From: Drosophila pseudoobscura
Lineage: Eukaryota > Arthropoda > Insecta > Diptera > Drosophilidae
Direction: 5' to 3'
DNA length: 64,000 bases
Assembly: GCF_009870125.1 (NCBI RefSeq)
Contig: NC_046681.1
Location: forward strand, 5,779,001-5,843,000
The notes below the pieces were generated by a model that had not been told where the DNA came from, searched no databases, and saw nothing but the letters and a program-made list of their open reading frames with translations. The first letter of the stretch is position 1, and each line of letters opens with the position of its first letter. The translations under genes were made by a program, and so were the position numbers. Below are positions 36,845 to 47,388 of this stretch, in pieces.

Positions 36845-37400
36845 AATCTCACCTATTCTACACTTTTACACACATTTTGCATGATTTGTATGAAAATTTT
36901 TACAGACATTTTACAGATTTTACACAGCTTTTACGCAAATTTTACACCACATTGTACACGTAATGTAAAATGTAAAACTACCTACTACAAAATGTTGTCT
37001 CAACATAATTAACCAAATGTTAAGGAACATGTTCGCTGCAAAGCTGTCCGCTAGATGACTCCCATCATAGCAATTACCACTGGCCGCTAGATGCAGCCTG
37101 TTTTCTGTGGAAACTTTTCACATTTACCCATTTTTGTAAATCCGCTTCATCTCTTCTTCTTCTTCAACGGCTACAGAGTTGTAACAAATACAAATATCGA
37201 TACCTTGCACAGCTATCGAAACTATCGTTGGCCCTTTGACAAATTGTATGACAATACAAATAATTATTGATATTCACTTTGTTTAAATCATTGAGCTGTA
37301 AATTGGAAAAACATTTAATATTCATAATTCGAGTGTGCAAATCGATATTGTGGCATTTTTTAACTATAATATTCGTTTATTTATTTTGCAGTGCAGCCCT
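36845..37400 (+). repeat. Ancestral-type barr 5' flank preceding P1, left edge of array B
   Basis: TTTTACAC-type repeats (36860-36965) and the following sequence match, in inverted orientation, the 5' flanks of B2 (about 47745-47875) and B3 (about 56280-56400). In P1 this flank is not interrupted by a Helitron-like element at the same place. A fragment near 37040-37100 (GCTAGATGACTCCCATCATA) is shared with 1585-1610 of A1. Homology to the array starts here, so this is the left boundary of array B. Confidence 0.6.
37195..37202 (+). promoter_or_regulatory. DRE palindrome upstream of P1
   Basis: TATCGATA, the DREF site, at the position where A1 and A2 read TATCGACG. It is probably part of the original barr promoter. 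Confidence 0.55.
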
Positions 37401-38272
37401 GCGCGTTTAACTGTGGCTATCTCCATCCCTAGAATTCGGCGTCCTCTCAAAGAAACTGTAAAAAACCAAGACGAAAGTAGTAAAAATCAGAAGAAAATTT
37501 GTTATAGAAAAACTATAAAGCTGATACTGCCCACGAAACTCAACTTTGAAGCGGATTACTTTGTCAAATACGATTCGGCACAGAGTATAACATTTAGCCA
37601 GAGGTTTGGCGAAGCCGGATATCGATGGGGGCTCCCACCACGACGATGCCGACATAGAGCTGTTTGACAACGAACATTTCACAACAGATGATCCTGTCAT
37701 GAACCGAATGTCGGCAGCGGGCATTGAAAATACCATGGACATGATGAATGAGGATTCATGTGAGGATAGGCTCAATCAAAGCCAAAGCATCCATGAGGAT
37801 GACGATACAATCTTGGAGATATCCACCGAATTTAAGGAGGCACCAAGACAGGTGGGTCTTTGAGGGACATACTATTCCCAAGGGTGTCTAAAATATCATT
37901 TATTTGGTTCTTTTTCAGGTCACCAAAGTAATTGTGCCATTGGCGAAGCGTGCCAAGGTGATCGACATAAAAAATCTCAAGAAATGCTGCCATTCTGTGA
38001 TCCAGAAACAGCTCCTGAATCCTGTCGATGAGGCATCGGTACCCTCCCACCCAGTGCCAAAGGAAGAAAGCTACGCGAAGGGTACCGCCAGCTTCCAGGA
38101 GGTTTACCGATCCTTGCCTGATGTCTTGAGTGACAAGATGAAAGATTCTCTGTCCCCATCGGTGGCCCTCTATGCGGTTCTCCATTTGGCCAACGACATG
38201 AAACTGCGACTCATTCCGCAAGAGAATCTAGAGGATTTTCAAATCCGGCAAGTTCTGGATGACGAAGTTTAG
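37400..38272 (+). pseudogene. barr: barr copy P1: 5' and most of exon 2 deleted, last exon intact
   Basis: The barr 5' leader (CTATCTCCATCCCTAGAATTC at about 37418) runs to about 37500. It then jumps, after some 30 bases of filler, to exon 2 at FNFEADYF (about 37540). This removes exon 1 and about 390 codons, including the SMC2-binding helix and FWAGPAHWK. A second small deletion near 37615 changes the frame before the acidic linker. The linker, the exon 2 end (37851), intron 2 (37852-37918) and exon 3 (37919-38272, 118 codons with stop, ending DDEV) are all intact. It cannot make a full kleisin. Its last exon faces the last exon of B1 on the other strand. Confidence 0.85.
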
Positions 38273-38515
38273 TGACGAACATTTTAAAATACTGTCTTTT
38301 TAGAATACTGATATAATGCTAGAAGTAATCAATCTCCACACAATTTTAAACACATTTTCATGCACCAAAACATACAAAAAACTAAACGAAACGAAGCAAG
38401 GCTCATTTCTAATGTGTTTTTGGATGATTTTTTAATTCCATCTCTCAAACGGTTCTAAGTCATAAGATTTACAACAGTTGAAATGTGTGTGCTACCATAT
38501 TAACAATAAATTAAT
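38273..38515 (+). other. barr 3' flank of P1
   Basis: The sequence contains the array-B specific stretch GAACATTTTAAAATACTGTC and the conserved ATGCACCAAAACATACAAAA segment. It ends in AATAAATTAATATTTTTGAG at the Helitron junction. It is repeated inverted at 40650-40860. Confidence 0.6.
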
Positions 38516-39980
38516 ATTTTTGAGAGCACATGTACTTTGAACCTTTGGGTGGATTTTTGGTTTTTGAACGTAGAACCATTTTCCACACACTGCAGCGGAG
38601 ACGTGTGTGTAAAATACTTGATAATTATTTATTTTAGCCAGTAATGGAGATGAGTATACAATCTTCACACCAGAAGACGCCTCTGAAAAGCATGCCCAAA
38701 GCAAAATGGCGAATATTGAAATACACTTGTAAAAGTTAGATCTAACAGGAGTGTGGATACCAAATTGCCCACGACAATTGAGATTATTTGTAAAGGGGGA
38801 AAAAGACTTTTATTATTGAGACAATATGATGCAAGCGATTTATCGGATTAAATGTCAAATGAAAATAAAGAAAGGAGGGGGAACGTTGTGAGTTGCTGCG
38901 GAGACCGCAACTCTACATTTATACACGATACTAAGTCAGTATGGCTCTCCTCCGGCAGACGCCGCTAATATTAAACGACACGACAAAGAGTGCGTGCGAG
39001 AGAGACAGAAAATCAGCCTGAGCGTGACGTCGAGCGCTGCATAGCCACTGCAAATTGATTTCGAATTGATTCGAACTAAATCAGATTCAGCAATCTGATA
39101 AATATGGTCATTATCTATAATTCTGCGTTTTTAGTTTTCTCGAATGTGCAGCATTCTGGATGCAACAGATATTCGTCCTTTGTGGGGGCAGAAGGGGGTG
39201 GGTTCGAAATTCTGAGATATACGTTTTATAGTGAGATCTAACAGGAGTGCGGATACCAAATTTGGTTACTCTAGCCTTAATAGTCTCTGAGATTTGTGGA
39301 TGCCCCAGATTTTCGTCCTTTGCGGGTGCGGAAAGGGGTGTGGCGAAATTTTGACAAGAAAAGGTCAAGGTCCGATATCACAGGAGTGTGGATACCAAAT
39401 TTGGTTGCTCTAGCTCTTATGGGTTCTGAGATCCTTGAACTCATATTTTGCCATTGGCAAAATCGACCATGAAACCTGTGTGTTAGAGAGAGACAGAGCG
39501 AGAAAGAATGAAATTGTTTTCTTGATTCTGGCTATAATATTTATACGATCTGGTTCAGATTTTGAACTCTAGAAGATATAGTCTACGATTCTGCGTTTTT
39601 AGTTTTCTCGTATCCTCGAAATTGTGGATGCCACAGATTTTCGCCCTTTTTGGGGGCGGAAGTGGGCGGGGCAAAGTTTTGAAATATTCTAGCAGTGACA
39701 TATCACAGAAGTCTGGATCCAAAACATCGTTGCTCTAGCTCTTATAGTCTTTGAGCACTAGGCGCTGAAGGGGACGGACAGACGGACGGACGGACGGACG
39801 GACGGACGTGCAGACGGACAGACAGACAGGGTTCAATCGACTCGGCTATTGATGCTGATCAAGAATATATATACTTTATGGGGTCGGAAACGATTCCTTC
39901 TGGACGTTACACACATCCACTTTTACCACAAATCTAATATACCCCAATACTCATTTTGAGTATCGGGTATAAAAAGGGCC
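38515..39980 (+). mobile_element. Helitron-like element, longest copy in the window (about 1.45 kb)
   Basis: From the TTTTTGAGAGCACATG junction it runs through the GTTGTGAGTTGCTGCGGAG block (38884), several imperfect internal repeats ('AACAGGAGTG.GGATACCAAAT' near 38746, 39239, 39380), and a (GACG)n tract at 39775-39806. It continues with the TATTGATGCTGATCAAGAAT core and a perfect 7-bp hairpin at 39947-39963 (ATACTCA/TGAGTAT), ending at GGGTATAAAAAG. There is no transposase or helicase frame, so it is non-autonomous. It also carries GA-rich tracts (39485-39505) that resemble dosage-compensation recognition motifs. Family assignment rests on these hallmarks. Confidence 0.75.
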
Positions 39981-40555
39981 AAACTACAGGGCAAATATGC
40001 ACAATTTTCGAGATGGTTAGAAGTTTCGCTTGTGGCATACTCATTTTAGATCGTTAATTCTATCGTGTCTTGAGATGTACGAATTTTCATCCACAAAGAT
40101 AAAATCCAGATGGCATGCTCCAGGAAGTAGTCATCAGAAGAGCCCAAGCCCACAGTCAGGGCAGTAATTATCAAGACTGCCCATAATGTCTTCAAAATGG
40201 AGCCTAGTTTACAGGTAGAATCTTCTCAAACCATATCTCGCTTTCCATCTCCCTCTCAACCTCGATCAGACACTGATATAGGGTCATGAGGAATGGCGGT
40301 CCAAAGTTGAAACTCTGCAGCCCATCCGTCTCCCACGTTGACGGAGACACAGGCTATAGAAGAAAGAGCAGTAGGAAAAGTCTTCCAGCGAAGGGCAAGC
40401 CATCTGTGCAGGGAGAAACGAAGGTTAAGAGCTCTGCAGATTGGTCGGTTGGGTAAAGAGTAAAACGCTCCTTGAAGTTGCTTAGGGCATGCTTTCCAGT
40501 GGCGTCTTCTGGTGAAGATTGTATACTCATCTCCATTACTGGATAAAATAAATAG
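39981..40555 (-). pseudogene. Unidentified gene fragment between Helitron-like element and B1
   Basis: On the - strand a 60-codon frame (40354-40536, starting MEMSIQSSPEDATGKHALSN) is followed by a splice-acceptor-like CTGCTCTTTCTTCTATAG ending at 40353. An exon-like frame then runs 40352-40204 (45-50 codons, containing WETDGLQSFNFGPPFLMTLY and EVEREMESEIWFEK). Further down, a hydrophobic stretch reads like a secretion signal (AVLIITALTVGLGSSDDYF). The first part is shared with 9303 and 38645. I do not recognise the protein. It was probably picked up together with the repeat. A second copy is at 52825-53399. Confidence 0.4.
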
Positions 40556-40860
40556 TTATCAAGATTTCACACACGTCTCTGCTGCAGTGGGTGGAAAAAT
40601 AGATCTATGCTCAAAAACCCAAAGGTTCAAAGTACATGTGCTCTCAAAAATATTAATTTATTGTTAATATGGTAGCACACACATTTCAATTGTTGTAAAT
40701 CATCCAAAAACACATTGGAAATGAGCCTTGCTTCGTTACATTTAGTTTTTTGTATGTTTTGGTGCATGAAAATGTGTTTAAAATTGTGTGGAGATTGATT
40801 ACTTCTAGCATTGTATCAGTATTCTAAAAAGAAAGTATTTTAAAATGTTCGTCACTAAAC
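40556..40860 (-). repeat. Inverted copy of barr 3' flank and Helitron junction (3' of B1)
   Basis: Reverse complement of about 38300-38650: CTGCAGTGGGTGGAAAAATA, then AAAAATATTAATTTATTGTT, then the 3' flank down to the stop region of barr. With P1 it forms a long tail-to-tail inverted repeat. Confidence 0.8.
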
Positions 40861-43070
40861 TTCGTCATCCAGAACTTGCGGAATGAGTCGCAGTTTCATG
40901 TCGTTGGCCAAATGGAGAACCGCATAGAGGGCCACCGATGGGGACTGCGAATCTTTCATTTTTCACTCAAGACATCAGGCAAGGATCGGTGAACTCCTGG
41001 AAGCTGGCGGTAGCCTTGGCGTTGCTTTCTTCCTTTGGCACTGGCTGGGAGGGTACCGATGTCTCATCGACAGGATTCAGGAGCTGTTTCTGGATCAAAG
41101 AATGGCAGCTTTTCTTGAGATTCTTCATGTCGATCACCTTGGCACGCTTCGCCAATGGCACAATTACTTTGGTGACCTGAAAAAGAACCAAATAAATGAT
41201 ATTTTAGACACCCTTGGGAATAGTATGTCCCTCAAAGACCCACCTGCCTTGGTGCATCCTTAAATTCGGTGGATATCTCCAAGATTGTATCGTCATCCTC
41301 ATAGATGCTTTGGCTTTGATTGAGCCTATCCTCACATGAATCCTCATTCATCATGTCCATGGTATTTTCAATGCCCGCTGCCGACATTCGGTTCATGACA
41401 GGATCATCTGTGGTGAAATGTTCGTTGTCAGATAGCTCTATGTGGGCATCGTCGTGGTGGGAGCCCCCATCCATATCCGTATCATTGCCCAGTCCTTCAA
41501 CCAGATCGGCTTCTCCAAAACTCTGGCTAACTTTAATACCCGGCGCCGAGTCGTATTTTAAAAAGTAATCCGCTTCAAAGTTGAATTTTGTGGGCCGCAC
41601 CACCTTTCGGGCATCCCATTTCTTTTCATTGACCTTTCGCAGCTTTTTTTTGTTAGCATTGAGGGGCTGGAATAACTCGTTGTTGAACTTTCCATAGTGC
41701 AGATTCTTCTTGCGTCGCTTGGAGGTGGCTGCCGCCGTTTTCTTTGGTTTAGCAGCCATAGGTCCATTCGTCTCGGCCAGAGTGGTGAGCGGACGAGTGC
41801 GCCTGATTTTCCAATGCGCTGGACCCGCCCAAAACTGTGAGATCCTATCCATGGGCCTGTAAGAGTAGTCCAGGCTAGTCATACCATCCACTGGCCTCAG
41901 ATCGTCAATGACCCCGGCCGTTTTGCTCAAACGCGTCTGCTCCTCGGCGGTGAGATCCTGCAAATCATTCGATTGTATATCTAGGATAATGGGTGGACTT
42001 GCCTCCATATCCGGCATGGGCTCACACTCGGCATTCATGTCAAATGCTACGGATATATCTGTGGGATTCACACCGAAGTCGTCCGCATTATCCAGCCCCT
42101 CAGCAGCGTCATTACATGTGGGGGCCGCCTCTGAAATAGATCCCGACTGTGGCTGGGGATTGGGAGCACTGGTTATCACGTAGCCCGTGTGGAGTGGCCG
42201 CAGATTTAGTTTTTCCATATGGTTGTACAGCTTAGGCAGCCATTCCGCATTGCACAACTCTTCATTGGCCCACTCCTTGGTGCCAGCACTCAGCGTTTCG
42301 CTGTCCATGAGCTCATCCGTCTCCTCCGTCGAATCCCAGAATTTGTGGGTCGTGCGTAGCCGCATCTCAGAGTCCACGCTGGGCAGAATGTTGTGCATCA
42401 GGCGATTGGAGGCATTGATGGAACCCACCGTCGAATTGAGCTTCCCAAAAACCGCATCCTGCATGGGCACCATGTCCAAACGCGCATTCAATGTTTCCTT
42501 GTTCTTTGTCACCGTTGATAAATTCCTTTTCTGGCGCTTGAGCTTAGGTGCCGCCTGCTGCTGTTGACTGGGAGCCGCATCGGCACCTTCGCCATCACCT
42601 GGAGGTCCCTCAGGTAAGCCCGTCAAGAGGCGACCATTCAAACCCGCCGATATACGCAATGCATCTTTGTAGATTGAGTCTACGCGCAGGTCGTAGACCT
42701 TGGCCGAGGCCTCCAGCGAATTGCCAGCCATCTGTGAAGGTAGAAAAGTGGGTTAGGAGCTCTCCATATTGGCCGAAGGGATAAAACGCACCTTGAAATT
42801 GTTCAGCTGTTTGTGATGGCGATCCATTAGATTGGCTAGTGTATCAATCAACGACGTATCCCAGGCATTGTCTTTGCTCAGCTTATTGCAGTTGTACAGA
42901 TCCACGCAGGAGCGTATCGTCTCGTTCTCCTCGATGGACTCGAGAGCTGAACTATTGCGGTGAACCAGCGGTGTGCGCCGGCGTGCCTCCTGCCGCTCGG
43001 CCTCGTCGTTTTTGCGGTAGCTGCCCACCGCAGATCGACGCAGAGGGGTCTCCGAGTGTGGCGACGTCAT
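40861..43070 (-). pseudogene. barr: barr copy B1: exons 1-2 intact, frameshift in exon 3
   Basis: Exon 1 is 43070-42792 (93 codons), exon 2 is 42731-41244 (496 codons) and exon 3 starts at 41176. Both introns keep GT-AG and the lengths 60 and 67. Within exon 3 one base is missing (GGAGTTCACC where intact copies read GGAGGTTTACC). The frame ends after QEFTDPCLMS at 40967, giving a predicted 658-residue product. A further deletion of about 35 bases near 40876 removes the end of the domain, including the DFQIRQVL segment. The product would keep the SMC2-binding helix and FWAGPAHWKIRR but lose most of the SMC4-binding winged-helix region. Exon 2 is otherwise open over 499 codons and almost identical to B2. 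I classify it as pseudogene, although a truncated kleisin could be made. Confidence 0.85.
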
Positions 43071-43725
43071 TGGAATGCTTGGGTGTGTGTAGTTACGGGT
43101 TACGGTAGTTTTTCTCCTGATTTTTACTATTTTCGTATTGGAAATTTACAGTTTCCTAGAGTGGACGCCGAATTCTGGAGATGGAGATAACCACACTTAC
43201 ACGCGCAGGGCTGCAACCGCAATATAAACAAACGAAAATTATAGTTCTAAGATGCCACAATATCGGTTTGCACGCTCAACTTATGAATATTAATTTTTTT
43301 CCAATTTGAATGTTCCAGCTCAATGATTGCAACAAAGTGAATATCAAAAATTATTTTTACTGTCACACAATTTGTTAAAGGGCCAACGATAGTTTCCATA
43401 ACAGTGCAAAGTATCGATATTTGTATTTTTTACATCTCTGCCGCCGTACATGTCGGCAAAAAAGCTAAAATATGAAGAAGAAGAGATTAACAGATGTGCG
43501 AGGTTGTTAATTGGGAAATGGGAAAATATGAAAATTTTCCAAGGAAAACATGAAGCATCTATCGGCCAGTAGTAATGGTTATGATGGGCGTCATCTAGCG
43601 TGCGCCGTCTGCTGTAGGAGTGCCATATTGACCATGTATCGGGTATAAATATAGAGTTCGTAGGGTCGCAGCAGCAACTCACAACGTTCCCCTCGTTTTT
43701 TTTATACCCGATACTCAATATGAGT
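43071..43725 (-). other. barr 5' flank of B1 with Helitron-like fragment
   Basis: 43071-43580 is the inverted counterpart of the A1 leader (about 1610-2112). 43585-43725 is the inverted counterpart of the Helitron-like fragment at 1480-1600, ending in a TTTTTTTATACCCGATACTC terminus. No additional gene. Confidence 0.65.
43412..43419 (-). promoter_or_regulatory. DRE palindrome upstream of B1
   Basis: TATCGATA about 340 nt upstream of the B1 start codon. It is equivalent to sites at 47730 and 56256. Confidence 0.5.
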
Positions 43726-44564
43726 CTATACTCCCAACAACTACAACTACAACCCTTTTCCTTAGAACTAACATAAAACTATCCACACAAACATCGCCAG
43801 GACTATCCATAGAACTCGTCGGACAGAACTCTCCCCTCCAATTCTTCGAAGAGTCTCTAGAAATATACTTGAATTCTCCTGAGAGCACTACCCCTAGAAC
43901 CTTCCTTCAGTTTCAAAATATTAGTTCTGGTTCTGGTTAAAAATCTGAAATAGTTCAGATCCTGGGATCCTTAAATTTTTTGGGCTCCTCCCCCAAGGAA
44001 AACGAACTCCAAGAAGGAGGATAAGCTAGAGGAGAAACGGGGGAGTTCAAAAGACAGCAGCGATACGAAAAGGAAACCTAAGCCGGATGTGCCCAAAGTT
44101 GACGATAAAATGACGAAGAAGGATCCAGAGACGCTCTACGATGTCAAGGTAAATCTCCTAATAAGCGATTTTAGAAAACACAATGGGTTTGTTTGGGTGG
44201 ATAGACAACTGCGTTTCATGGAAGAACCAAAAGGAATTTTGATAGAACCTCAGGTATTCAGGGCAGAAGAACCTCAGAGATTTCAGCAACAGCCACAGAC
44301 GGAAACCTTCTACGATCCTACCACCTTTCCACACGTTCGATTCTTAAGTAGAGCTCCAACAACGGGCAGGCCCTGGAGGGTGAAATAGTGCGCTACAAGA
44401 AATTTGCCAGCCTACACAGATGCGGCGCTCCCGAATACAAGGATACCTGTTGCTCAATATTTGACCAAATTATTTTCCTTTTCAGAGGGAAAAAAAGATG
44501 ACAATTTATAAGATTTATCCGACTAATAGCTAATTTAAAAGATTTTATAATAAAATTAATATTT
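43726..44564 (+). pseudogene. Unidentified gene fragment co-amplified with barr (array B copy, least degraded N-terminal part)
   Basis: This is the same gene fragment as at 405-1190, now on the + strand. From about 43980 it encodes a Lys/Asp/Glu-rich segment, then MPKVDDKMTKKDPETLYDVK and onward through FVWVDRQLRFMEEP and TTFPHVRFLSRAPTTGRP. The open frame 44089-44388 is continuous. It keeps about 36 bases lost from A1 and A2, but lacks about 310 bases present there between CGGGCAGGCCC and TGGAGGGTGAAATAG (44375). The different deletions show that the array A and array B copies decayed separately from a longer ancestor. Family not recognised; no domain claimed. Confidence 0.45.
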
Positions 44565-44985
44565 AGAGCGCACATATAAATATATCCGATACTCAAAATG
44601 AGTCCAAGGGTATATTAGATGTGTGTAACGTCGAAAAGGAAGCGATTATAACAGCATAGAGTACTAATATCATTGATCAGCATCAATAGCCGAGTCGATA
44701 GAGCCATATCCGTCCGTTCGCCTCTACGTCCATATGAGCGCCTAGATCTCAGAGCCTATAACAGCCTGTAGCTCTACACTCCTGTTAGATCTAACTTTTA
44801 CAAGTGTATTGCAAAGTTTCGCCATTTTGCATTTAAAATAAATAATAATAATAATATAATAAATAATTTCAAGAATGTCACACAAACGTCTCCGCTGCAG
44901 TGGGTGGAAAAATAGTTCTATGTTCAAAAACCCAAAAAAGGTTCAAAGTACATATGCTCTCAAAAATATTAATTTATTGTTAATA
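44565..44985 (-). mobile_element. Helitron-like remnant 3' of B2
   Basis: Inverted counterpart of 1-330: TATCCGATACTCAAAATGAG, GATCAGCATCAATAGCCGAG, CGTCCATATGAGCGCCTAGA and the AAAAATATTAATTTATTGTT junction with the barr 3' flank. An AATAATAATAAT-type expansion occurs near 44840-44865. Confidence 0.7.
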
Positions 44986-45140
44986 TGGACTTAGGACTTA
45001 GAACGGGGTACCCCTTGAGAAATGGAATTGAAAAATCATCCAAAAATACATTGGAGATGAGCCTCGCTTCGTTTCTTTTAGTGTTTTGTATGTTTTGGTG
45101 CATGAAAATGTGTTTAAAATTGTGTGGAGATTGATTACTT

Positions 45141-47388
45141 CTAAACTTCGTCATCCAGAACTTGCCGGATTTGAAAATCCTCTAGATTCTCTTGTGGAAT
45201 GAGTCGCAGTTTCATGTCGTTGGCCAAATGGAGAACCGCATAGAGGGCCACCGATGGGGACAGAGAATCTTTCATTTTGTCACTCAAGACATCAGGCAAG
45301 GATCGGTAAACCTCCTGGAAGCTGGCGGTACCCTTCGCGTAGCTTTCTTCCTTTGGCACTGAGTATGAGGGTACTGATGTCTCATCGACAGGATTCAGGA
45401 GCTGTTTCTGGATCAAAGAATGGCAGCTTTTCTTGAGATTCTTCATGTCGATCACCTTGGCACGCTTCGCCAATGGCACAATTACTTTGGTGACCTGAAA
45501 AAGAACCAAATAAATGATATTTTAGACACCCTTGGGAATAGTATGTCCCTCAAAGACCCACCTGCCTTGGTGCATCCTTAAATTCGGTGGATATCTCCAA
45601 GATTGTATCGTCATCCTCATGGATGCTTTGGCTTTGATTGAGCCTATCCTCACATGAATCCTCATTCATCATGTCCATGGTATTTTCAATGCCCGCTGCC
45701 GACATTCGGTTCATGACAGGATCATCTGTGGTGAAATGTTCGTTGTCAGATAGCTCTATGTGGGCATCGTCGTGGTGGGAGCCCCCATCCATATCCGTAT
45801 CATTGCCCAGTCCTTCAACCAGATCGGCTTCTCCAAAACTCTGGCTAACTTTAATACCCGGCGCCGAGTCGTATTTTAAAAAGTAATCCGCTTCAAAGTT
45901 GAATTTTGTGGGCCGCACCACCTTTCGGGCATCCCATTTCTTTTCATTGACCTTTCGCAGCTTTTTTTTGTTAGCATTGAGGGGCTGGAATAACTCGTTG
46001 TTGAACTTTCCATAGTGCAGATTCTTCTTGCGTCGCTTGGAGGTGGCTGCCGCCGTTTTCTTTGGTTTAGCAGCCATAGGTCCATTCGTCTCGGCCAGAG
46101 TGGTGAGCGGACGAGTGCGCCTGATTTTCCAATGCGCTGGACCCGCCCAAAACTGTGAGATCCTATCCATGGGCCTGTAAGAGTAGTCCAGGCTAGTCAT
46201 ACCATCCACTGGCCTCAGATCGTCAATGACCCCGGCCGTTTTGCTCAAACGCGTCTGCTCCTCGGCGGTGAGATCCTGCAAATCATTCGATTGTATATCT
46301 AGGATAATGGGTGGACTTGCCTCCATATCCGGCATGGGCTCACACTCGGCATTCATGTCAAATGCTACGGATATATCTGTGGGATTCACACCGAAGTCGT
46401 CCGCATTATCCAGCCCCTCAGCAGCGTCATTACATGTGGGGGCCGCCTCTGAAATAGATCCCGACTGTGGCTGGGGATTGGGAGCACTGGTTATCACGTA
46501 GCCCGTGTGGAGTGGCCGCAGATTTAGTTTTTCCATATGGTTGTACAGCTTAGGCAGCCATTCCGCATTGCACAACTCTTCATTGGCCCACTCCTTGGTG
46601 CCAGCACTCAGCGTTTCGCTGTCCATGAGCTCATCCGTCTCCTCCGTCGAATCCCAGAATTTGTGGGTCGTGCGTAGCCGCATCTCAGAGTCCACGCTGG
46701 GCAGAATGTTGTGCATCAGGCGATTGGAGGCATTGATGGAACCCACCGTCGAATTGAGCTTCCCAAAAACCGCATCCTGCATGGGCACCATGTCCAAACG
46801 CGCATTCAATGTTTCCTTGTTCTTTGTCACCGTTGATAAATTCCTTTTCTGGCGCTTGAGCTTAGGTGCCGCCTGCTGCTGTTGACTGGGAGCCGCATCG
46901 GCACCTTCGCCATCACCTGGAGGTCCCTCAGGTAAGCCCGTCAAGAGGCGACCATTCAAACCCGCCGATATACGCAATGCATCTTTGTAGATTGAGTCTA
47001 CGCGCAGGTCGTAGACCTTGGCCGAGGCCTCCAGCGAATTGCCAGCCATCTGTGAAGGTAGAAAAGTGGGTTAGGAGCTCTCCATATTGGCCGAAGGGAT
47101 AAAACGCACCTTGAAATTGTTCAGCTGTTTGTGATGGCGATCCATTAGATTGGCTAGTGTATCAATCAACGACGTATCCCAGGCATTGTCTTTGCTCAGC
47201 TTATTGCAGTTGTACAGATCCACGCAGGAGCGTATCGTCTCGTTCTCCTCGATGGACTCGAGAGCTGAACTCTTGCGGTGAACCAGCGGTGTGCGCCGGC
47301 GTGCCTCCTGCCGCTCGGCCTCGTCGTTTTTGCGGTAGCTGCCCACCGCAGATCGACGCAGAGGGGTCTCCGAGTGTGGCGACGTCAT
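45141..47388 (-). CDS. barr: Barren / CAP-H, intact copy B2 (706 aa)
   Basis: Exons on the minus strand are 47388-47110, 47049-45562 and 45494-45141, with introns of 60 and 67 nt and GT-AG ends. Coding is 93+496+117 codons without stops. Compared with A1 and A2, exon 1 lacks three codons (VHRKSSAL instead of VQQDTRTSSAL). It also has many replacements, including TPLRRS, YNCNKLSKDNAWDTS, MAGNSLEASAKVYDLRV, KRNLSTVTKN and HWKIRRTRP. The last exon ends DDEV. The CAP-H hallmarks are kept: SMC2-binding helix, FWAGPAHWK, acidic linker, and C-terminal winged-helix region with LPDVLSDKMKDSLSPSVALY. Its promoter flank retains a DRE palindrome (47730-47737), unlike A1/A2. It is the only complete - strand copy and the only one in array B that could give a full kleisin. 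Confidence 0.92.

Noticed and set aside
39775-39806. (GACG)n tract as a CRISPR or independent microsatellite
   Set aside because: It is a constant internal feature of the Helitron-like family, present in all long copies at the same place.
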